Source: Bacteroidota bacterium
GTDB lineage: Bacteria > Bacteroidota > Bacteroidia > Chitinophagales > Chitinophagaceae
Direction of reading: 5' to 3'
NCBI GenBank assembly: GCA_023392575.1
Contig: JAEVYV010000315.1
Coordinates: forward strand, 1 to 11,259
Length of the DNA: 11,259 nt
Shown one piece after another: positions 5,906 through 11,259 of the stretch (within the stretch, counting starts at the first letter, position 1; each line of letters opens with the position of its first letter). The notes under the pieces were generated by a model. The model had not been told where the DNA came from. It searched no databases and saw only the letters and a program-made list of their open reading frames with translations. The translations under genes were made by a program, and so were the position numbers.

Positions 5906-8900
5906 TTACCGGCCGGCCTTTGTGGAGTCGGCTGCATTTTGCAAGGCAGCCTCCGGTTTTAATTTTCCCTTGCCTTTTTTCTTTTTTTTGCCCGAGCGGC
6001 CAACCGAGTCAAACTCCCGTCCGTATGAGATGCTGGCGCCGTACCGCCTGGTTTGCAGGCTGCCGCTGGCAGTAGCGCCGCCAGGCGTAAGGTAGTCCAC
6101 GTTTTCGCGGTAAAAAAAGCTGGCCCTGACCGTGCCCGATTTATTCAGCAGCAATTCTATGGTCACATCGGGGAACAGGCGGATCGTTTGCTCAAAACTG
6201 TTTTGAATGGGCACATCAAATGTTCCCCCCACCGTAAAGACCAGGCGGTCTTCAAACAAGGTTTTGCCCACGGTCACATTCACGTTCCCTTGGTTGATGC
6301 GCAAAAGCCCCGACTGGTTTTGATCGATCAGGTTCCGGTTGTACAACGAACCGGTGAAGTTCAGGGTGAGTTTGTTTTGCTGCAGCACTTTGGAAAGCAG
6401 TTCGTTGATCTTTTTGTTGATTTCTCCAAACAACAAACCCGACAGGGTGCTGGAAATTGCCTCGCTAAAGGGGTTGGTGTTGGTTGCCTGGTTTTCGTAA
6501 GGGGCAAAGCTGTTAAAAACAATCAGGTAGGTTACCTGCTTGTTCAGCTCATTGGGGTTGATTTCAATTTGCCGAATGCCAAAGGCCACCGCAGGATCAC
6601 GGTAAATCACGCTGTTGCTGGGAAACTCCAGGTCAAAGGTAAACGTGGGCTCAAATAGGTCGCCGGTAAGGGTGGCTACCACGTTTACATCATCGCGGAA
6701 GCTGGCCAGGTTGTGGACGGTGCTGGACCCCAGTAGAGTGGAAGCCAACGGGGCAAAGCTGACATTCTCCGCCGTGTAAACAGCGTCCAGGTGCACGGTT
6801 GCCTTGTATGGATCGCCGGTCCACTCAATATAATTGTTGCCGCCCTGCCGCAAGACAAAGGGTTTTTTGAAAAAGGACTGAAAGGTGAAAAGATAATTTC
6901 CTTCGTTGATATTGAACCGGCCGTTGATGGTCAGCGGGGCCAGGGTGCCGGAATTGATCTTCAGGGTACCCGAGCCGCGGCCCTTGATCACATCACCGGT
7001 CAGTTCGTCCAAAATAACTTCCATGTTTACCAGGGGATTGGCTGTAACCGTAACGGCTAAAGTCAGGTTGCTGGCGGCGCCGCTCAATTTGGCGGGGGTC
7101 ATTTCGGTACCGTATTTTTTTTCCACCATAAATGGCGCCTGGCCGCTTTGCCTTGTGGTGGAGGGTGGCAGCACAATGTGGGAGGTGTCTGTTTCCGAAG
7201 CCCGCACATCTATGTTCATGAGCATGTCGTTCTGCGGCCCCACCAGGACAAAAGTGCCCGAGCCCCAGGCCTTGCCGTAGAATTGCTGGTTGTCGCTATA
7301 GGTGGTGTTGAGCAGTTCCAGTTGGGGCGACTGCGACTGCACCACAATGTCGTAATACAGGTCCGCAAAAGAGTGGTGTTTGATATTGCCCTGCACCACG
7401 GCCAAGTTTCCCCGGCGGTCGCGAAGCCGGATGCCGTTGAAGTCAATTTCGTTCTTTTTGAGTTCGATCTCCGTGTCTTCAATTTTATAGAAAACCTGGG
7501 TGAACGCCACTTTAAATCCGGCGTCTTTTATCTTGGCTTTGGCAATGTAGTCCCTGTTGGCGCCTTCCCCTAAAATATCGATGTTGCCGGTAAGATAGCC
7601 CTGGATATCGGTAAACAAATTGCCCACAAATCTTTCGAGGTATTTTAACTGGAAGTTACGAGGGCGCAGGGAGATCCGGTCCGTGAAGGTATTGGCCGAA
7701 TCCTTAAAATTCAAGGCCACATCAAAATCAATATGGTGTTCGGGGTCCAGATTATTGCCTTCAACGGTAAAGAGCCCTGTTTTATTGGTATAATGGGCGG
7801 CAGCCTGCACCTGGCCAATGGAGTCGTTGTCCAGCCGCAGTTCGTCGGTGTGCAGGTTGGCTACTACGTTAAACTTGTTTTGGGGGTCTTCCACCACAAT
7901 GCCTCCGTGCAGCAATCCTTCCAGGCGGTTGTTGGGGGTGACAAAAGGTGAGATGTCGCCCAGGTTCAGGTTTTGCAACGAGATGTGCAGGTCGTTCCAG
8001 TTACCGATGGCCGAAGGCTGGGTGCCGATTTGTACGACCTGGTTCGATTCTTTCAGCAGTAGTTGCCCCTGCACAATGGTTTTTTTCCGAAAGTTTAATT
8101 CGCCGCCTTGCTCAATCGACCAGTTTTTGCCGTTCAGCACAAAAGAGGAGGGGTTAAACAGCACGGTCAGCCCGTCGCTAAAGGTTTTTATTTGTGCTGA
8201 AATATCGGCGCTGTTGATGGTTTGGTTGGCAACGGTGTTGATGGTTACATCCGATGTGTCGTTTTGAGCCTCAATACTGAAACGGGTTTGGGGGAAGTTC
8301 ATGCCCTCGCTGATCACCGAATTATTCACCCGGCCGGTCACCACCAATTTTTTCAGGTCTCCGCTGCCATTTATCTGAACATCGGAAAAGCTATAGTGCT
8401 TATAGGCAAAATAGGGAACATCCGTATTTATGGTCATGGTATTGGCCGTGGTGTTCAGGGAACCCTTGAGGTGGCTGTTGTTAAAACCGGAAAGGCTGGT
8501 GTCAATGAGGCGTACGTATTCCTCAGCCAGGCCCGTGGTGATATCAAAGCTGAAAGCCTGGGGTTTTATATTGGCCGGGGCCTTGATATAGGAAGGGTAA
8601 TACCGGCTTAAAAAAACCGTGAATGCTTCGGGCAAGCTGTTCAGGTCAAAATCCCCGCTTACCGTAGCATCCAGTTCGTTGGATTTGACCTTGAGGGTTT
8701 TTAAACCTTCGGTATAAAAAGAAGAGACCACCAGGGAGTCAAAGCCCAGGCGGTTGCCGTTGTGCAGCAGGGTGGCGTTGCTGATGCGGGCATTGCCCAG
8801 CAGGTTGGAAAGCGAACTGCCCTGCAGGTCCAGGTCAAAAGCGCCGCTTAGTTCTATTTCCTGCGGAGATAGCTGCAGGGCTTTTAAATTCAGTTTTGCA

Positions 8901-10696
8901 ATGTCGGCCCGGGCGTTAAACAGCGGGGTGGGGCCGGTAAAGTCAATTAAACCGGTTAAATTAAGATCCGCATTGGGGTCCTTCATTACAAAAATGCCGT
9001 TGAACTTGCGGTTGCTTAGGGTTCCCTTTGTTATTATGTTCTGATAGGTGTAATCGCCAAAGCCAAAACGTTGAATACTGCCGTCTATGTCCAGGTCCAG
9101 CGTTTTCCATTCAAAGCTCTGTCCTTTCACCAGGCCCTGAAAAGCAACAGTACCCAATTGCGGACTGTTTAAAAACTTTCCCAACTGAAAGTTGTTGGTG
9201 GCCAGGCGGCCCGAATACACTGGCTCGCCTTTTTTGGGAAACTTCATGTTCAGGTCGGTGGTTAGCGTGCCCAGGGCCGTTTGAACGGTGCCGTAGGTGA
9301 CGAAGTTGTTGATGAAGCCGGTGTACGTGCCCCGAAAACGCAGGTAACCCAACTGGTGGAGGTTGGGGGTGGTCACCGTTCTTAAAGACGGAACAAAGCT
9401 AACGGCATCGGCGTAAGTGGTCCTTAAATCCTTGGCGTCAATATTAATAAGGGTTTCATTGATGTTAGGCAGGCCCACAAGGCTTACATTGCCGTTCAGG
9501 TAGGTTTTGTCGCCGGCCCAGAGCTCCAGGTCCCGGGCATTCAAGGCATCTACCGTTCCCTTTACCCTTCCATCAATGGTAATCACCCGGTTCCAGTCTT
9601 TGGCTTCGGGGGCAAAAAAGGCAATATCATCGCTGGCCACGGAGGCTTTTTTAAAGTCGGCCTCCAGCAGCACCGCATGCACAAAATCGCTCAGGCCGTT
9701 TTTGTACTTCATGGAAAAATAATTCCCCAGCGTACTGCGGTTGGTTTGCAGGAAGAGGTTTTCAAAAATCATGGCCCGAGAATGAAAGGTGGTGTTGGCC
9801 TGTAAGGTTTTTACCACAAACCCGCTGCGCTCCCGGGCAGAAATATTGACGGTGCCGCGAACGGTATCCCTGGCCCAGCCCACGTTTTTCAGTGTCCCGT
9901 TGATCCTGCTGAAATCTATGTGTTCGGGGTCAAACACTCCTTCAGCAGCCAGTCGGCTTTCGTTGTCGGTTTTAAACCGGCCATTCTCCAGTTTTACGTT
10001 GTTCAGCAAAACGCTCCATTCGACTGGCTCCGACGGGCTTTCCGTTTTTGTGCTATCGATGGCCTTAGGTTTGCGCCCTGCATAATGAAAAGTGGCATAA
10101 AAGGGTTCAACTAGGTTGAGGTTGGCAATGTTCACTGTTTTTTTGGTAAGGCTGATTTCGTTGGCGTCCAGGTCAAGGGCTTTGACTTTGGCCGTAAAGT
10201 CCGTGCCGATCCAGGCATCCCTTTGCACAAAGGTCACATTGTTCATGACCACTTTTTTTAGGTTGAACTGAATGCCGGCTTTCTTTTTGGTATTGGTGTC
10301 CGAGGAGGCAAAGTATTTTCCCAGGAAATTATAGTTCCACACAGAGTCCATGCGGTTGAAGTGTACCACGGCATCGGAAAGGCCCACGTATTTTAATTCG
10401 GCTTTGTCCTTTAAAAAAAACCAGTCGGTAATGTTTACCTGTATGGTGCCTGCAAACAGCAACGTGTCGTTCTTTTGGTCTGCCACCAACACACTGTCCA
10501 GGTTCATTTTATCAAAAAAATGAAACCGCACGTGTTTGATACTGATATGGGTCTGCAGGTCACGGGAAAGCCTTTTGGTTACCTGGCGGGCCAGCCAGTT
10601 TTGCCCCCAGTCGGTCTGCAGCAGCCCCCATGCCACAATCAGCAACAATAAAATGGCGAGGATCGTCCGTATAAATATGTTGGCAACCTTTCTCAG
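5906..10696 (-). CDS. tamB: Translocation/assembly module TamB (AsmA-like, DUF490) envelope-spanning protein
   Basis: TamB proteins are anchored in the inner membrane, cross the periplasm as a long hollow beta structure, and are linked to phospholipid transport and outer-membrane protein assembly. About 1596 residues are encoded from CTG 10696, longer than the roughly 1260 of E. coli TamB but usual for Bacteroidota. An N-terminal anchor (RKVANIFIRTILAILLLL, then IVAWGLLQ) is followed by LARQVTKRLS, by over 1000 residues of beta-rich repeats without a visible cysteine, and by the C-terminal TamB domain. That domain carries GRGSGTLKINSGTLAPLTI, NEGNYLFTFQSFFKKPF and WTGDPYKA (near residue 1290), and ends around ISYGREFD. 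A lysine-rich tail follows. The frame is open back to a TAA at 10706-10708 and has no ATG before the anchor. TTG 10648 is the first conventional start but would remove half the anchor, so I prefer CTG 10696. No tamA/tamL-like partner gene is in view. Confidence 0.9.
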   Translation of the reverse strand: MRKVANIFIRTILAILLLLIVAWGLLQTDWGQNWLARQVTKRLSRDLQTHISIKHVRFHFFDKMNLDSVLVADQKNDTLLFAGTIQVNITDWFFLKDKAELKYVGLSDAVVHFNRMDSVWNYNFLGKYFASSDTNTKKKAGIQFNLKKVVMNNVTFVQRDAWIGTDFTAKVKALDLDANEISLTKKTVNIANLNLVEPFYATFHYAGRKPKAIDSTKTESPSEPVEWSVLLNNVKLENGRFKTDNESRLAAEGVFDPEHIDFSRINGTLKNVGWARDTVRGTVNISARERSGFVVKTLQANTTFHSRAMIFENLFLQTNRSTLGNYFSMKYKNGLSDFVHAVLLEADFKKASVASDDIAFFAPEAKDWNRVITIDGRVKGTVDALNARDLELWAGDKTYLNGNVSLVGLPNINETLINIDAKDLRTTYADAVSFVPSLRTVTTPNLHQLGYLRFRGTYTGFINNFVTYGTVQTALGTLTTDLNMKFPKKGEPVYSGRLATNNFQLGKFLNSPQLGTVAFQGLVKGQSFEWKTLDLDIDGSIQRFGFGDYTYQNIITKGTLSNRKFNGIFVMKDPNADLNLTGLIDFTGPTPLFNARADIAKLNLKALQLSPQEIELSGAFDLDLQGSSLSNLLGNARISNATLLHNGNRLGFDSLVVSSFYTEGLKTLKVKSNELDATVSGDFDLNSLPEAFTVFLSRYYPSYIKAPANIKPQAFSFDITTGLAEEYVRLIDTSLSGFNNSHLKGSLNTTANTMTINTDVPYFAYKHYSFSDVQINGSGDLKKLVVTGRVNNSVISEGMNFPQTRFSIEAQNDTSDVTINTVANQTINSADISAQIKTFSDGLTVLFNPSSFVLNGKNWSIEQGGELNFRKKTIVQGQLLLKESNQVVQIGTQPSAIGNWNDLHISLQNLNLGDISPFVTPNNRLEGLLHGGIVVEDPQNKFNVVANLHTDELRLDNDSIGQVQAAAHYTNKTGLFTVEGNNLDPEHHIDFDVALNFKDSANTFTDRISLRPRNFQLKYLERFVGNLFTDIQGYLTGNIDILGEGANRDYIAKAKIKDAGFKVAFTQVFYKIEDTEIELKKNEIDFNGIRLRDRRGNLAVVQGNIKHHSFADLYYDIVVQSQSPQLELLNTTYSDNQQFYGKAWGSGTFVLVGPQNDMLMNIDVRASETDTSHIVLPPSTTRQSGQAPFMVEKKYGTEMTPAKLSGAASNLTLAVTVTANPLVNMEVILDELTGDVIKGRGSGTLKINSGTLAPLTINGRFNINEGNYLFTFQSFFKKPFVLRQGGNNYIEWTGDPYKATVHLDAVYTAENVSFAPLASTLLGSSTVHNLASFRDDVNVVATLTGDLFEPTFTFDLEFPSNSVIYRDPAVAFGIRQIEINPNELNKQVTYLIVFNSFAPYENQATNTNPFSEAISSTLSGLLFGEINKKINELLSKVLQQNKLTLNFTGSLYNRNLIDQNQSGLLRINQGNVNVTVGKTLFEDRLVFTVGGTFDVPIQNSFEQTIRLFPDVTIELLLNKSGTVRASFFYRENVDYLTPGGATASGSLQTRRYGASISYGREFDSVGRSGKKKKKGKGKLKPEAALQNAADSTKAGR
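5930..5951 (+). terminator. Weak hairpin downstream of ribBA, possible terminator
   Basis: GGCTGC (5930-5935) pairs with GCAGCC (5946-5951) across a 10-base loop and is followed by a T-rich run (5957-5966). It starts 48 bases after the ribBA stop, inside the 3' end of tamB, because the 23-base gap between the genes has no room for a terminator. The 6-bp stem is short and the T-run is interrupted, so Rho-dependent ending is equally possible. On the other strand the same hairpin forms part of the structure described under the findings. Confidence 0.25.
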
Positions 10697-10717
10697 GGTG
10701 AAATTTTAAAAGAAGTG

Positions 10718-10748
10718 TAAAAGTAGCTAATCAGGAAGTTTGGACAAA
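10718..10748 (-). promoter_or_regulatory. Promoter of tamB, -33 and -7 elements
   Basis: Read on the minus strand, TTTG (10748-10745) is followed after exactly 19 bases by TACTTTTA (10725-10718). This is the Bacteroidota arrangement TTTG-N19-TAnnTTTG with one mismatch at the last base. It is the best promoter match in the window. Transcription would begin around 10712, so the tamB start codon must lie between there and the conserved anchor; that stretch contains no ATG in frame. Confidence 0.55.
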
Positions 10749-10891
10749 TTCAATGCCCATCGGTTCAATCAAATAAATGTGAAATGTGATGGAAGGAAGA
10801 GGTTTTGCTCCGGCGGTTGGGCTCCTGGCTCAAGGTAATACAATAAAGTATGATGTCATGCGGTCGGGGTAAATTCTGGTCCGCCACATGG

Positions 10892-10919
10892 TTTGCTCAT
10901 CAAACTTCAACTAATTTTA
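10892..10919 (+). promoter_or_regulatory. Possible promoter of the HAD hydrolase gene
   Basis: TTTG at 10892-10895 and TAATTTTA at 10912-10919 resemble the -33 and -7 elements of Bacteroidota promoters. The -7 differs from TAnnTTTG at its last base, and the 16-base spacer is shorter than the usual 19 or so. The -7 element ends 14 bases before the ATG at 10934, giving a leader of only a few bases. The -33 TTTG sits in one arm of a 5-bp inverted repeat. Confidence 0.35.
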
Positions 10920-10933
10920 TAGAAAGCTTTTTC

Positions 10934-11259
10934 ATGCAGCCGGCTTCCCTCAAAACGCTTTTTTTGGATATTGGTGGGGTGTTGCTCACCAATGGATGGG
11001 GGCATGAATCCCGGCAAAAGGCCGCCAGTGTGTTTGACTTTGATTATGATGAAATGAATCATTTGCATGAATTTATCTTCAATGTATATGAAATCGGGCG
11101 GCTGTCGCTGGATGAATACCTGAACACCGTGCTGTTTTACAAACCCCGGGCCTTTACCAAGGAAGATTTTAAGGCCTTCATGTTTGCCGAGTCCAAACAA
11201 CTGCCCCATATGCTGGAGTGGCTGGTGAATTGGAAAAGGCAGCAAGGCGAGGTGAAGAT
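10934..11259 (+). CDS. HAD-superfamily hydrolase, N-terminal 108 codons (runs off the window)
   Basis: The frame from ATG 10934 stays open to the end of the window and begins MQPASLKTLFLDIGGVLLTN. LFLDIGGVLL (9-18) is HAD motif I, with Asp12 as the expected nucleophile and Gly14 where the general acid Asp often stands. This DxG form is known in the HAD-IA branch, for example the phosphatase YihX. After it comes a helical cap region with the typical YEIGRLSLDEYL near residues 52-63. Motif II (Ser/Thr) and the later motifs are outside the window. No signal peptide is visible, so a cytosolic phosphatase or phosphoryl-transfer enzyme is likely; the substrate cannot be predicted. An in-frame ATG at 10853 exists, but 10934 fits the family start and lies just downstream of a possible promoter. 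The gene is divergent from tamB. Confidence 0.8.
   Translation, partial: MQPASLKTLFLDIGGVLLTNGWGHESRQKAASVFDFDYDEMNHLHEFIFNVYEIGRLSLDEYLNTVLFYKPRAFTKEDFKAFMFAESKQLPHMLEWLVNWKRQQGEVK

Larger units (their letters stand above)
10697..10933. other. Divergent intergenic region between tamB and the HAD gene
   Basis: This gap should hold the promoters of both flanking genes: one minus-strand candidate at 10718-10748 and one plus-strand candidate at 10892-10919. It also contains a tandem heptamer AAATGTG twice (10775-10788) and a small inverted repeat GTTTG-CTCAT-CAAAC (10891-10905). I see no tRNA, small ORF with recognisable homology, or riboswitch. An in-frame ATG at 10853 would extend the HAD gene by 27 codons through this region, but the added peptide does not look like a HAD N-terminus. 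Confidence 0.5.

Noticed and set aside
5883..6095. An ATG frame of 70 codons that starts directly after the ribBA stop codon
   Set aside because: It is antisense to the 3' end of tamB, and its sequence is the mirror of the lysine tract (a run of phenylalanines). Nothing supports it as a gene.
6053..6658. A 201-codon open frame on the plus strand
   Set aside because: It lies antisense to the C-terminal TamB domain, whose conserved motifs (NEGNYLFTFQSFFKKPF, WTGDPY) are unmistakable on the other strand. The plus-strand translation shows no recognisable family.
10801..10890. tRNA-like look of a stretch ending GGTCCGCCACA
   Set aside because: There is no T-arm GTTCRA consensus, no matching acceptor stem and no anticodon arm.

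Overview
The window looks like a chromosomal segment of a Bacteroidota bacterium, probably near the Chitinophagaceae (the family-level guess is inference). Four things point there: an Oar-type TonB-dependent receptor with an N-terminal carboxypeptidase-regulatory-like domain; a RibB-RibA fusion of the usual Bacteroidota form; a very long TamB with a bacteroidetal C-terminal domain; and promoter-like TAnnTTTG / TTTG motifs with no recognisable Shine-Dalgarno sequences.

Layout. Positions 1-295 hold no convincing gene, but carry short CACGAATT-type repeats. A cytosolic alpha/beta-hydrolase esterase runs forward (296-1105). It converges on a 1114-residue Oar-like TonB-dependent receptor on the minus strand (1164-4508), and a 38-bp perfect palindrome between them should terminate both. 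A 177-bp divergent region separates the receptor from ribBA (4686-5882, forward), the bifunctional enzyme of early riboflavin synthesis. ribBA converges with only 23 bp on tamB (minus, 5906 to about 10696), an envelope-spanning AsmA/TamB-type protein. A 237-bp divergent region then leads to the first 108 codons of a HAD-family hydrolase (10934 to the window end).

The genes alternate strand one by one, so each is probably its own transcription unit and nothing here forms an operon. Two encode envelope proteins (the receptor and TamB, in which I see no cysteine). The other three encode cytosolic enzymes. I see no mobile element, CRISPR array, tRNA or rRNA, and no multi-gene system that looks undescribed.

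The most useful second looks are: the missing ATG of tamB, whose TTG candidate would cut its membrane anchor; a dnaX-like slippery heptamer followed by a possible pseudoknot near the end of tamB; an EF-hand-like loop beside the catalytic acid of the esterase; and -7 elements lying so close to start codons that leaderless or near-leaderless messages are predicted.
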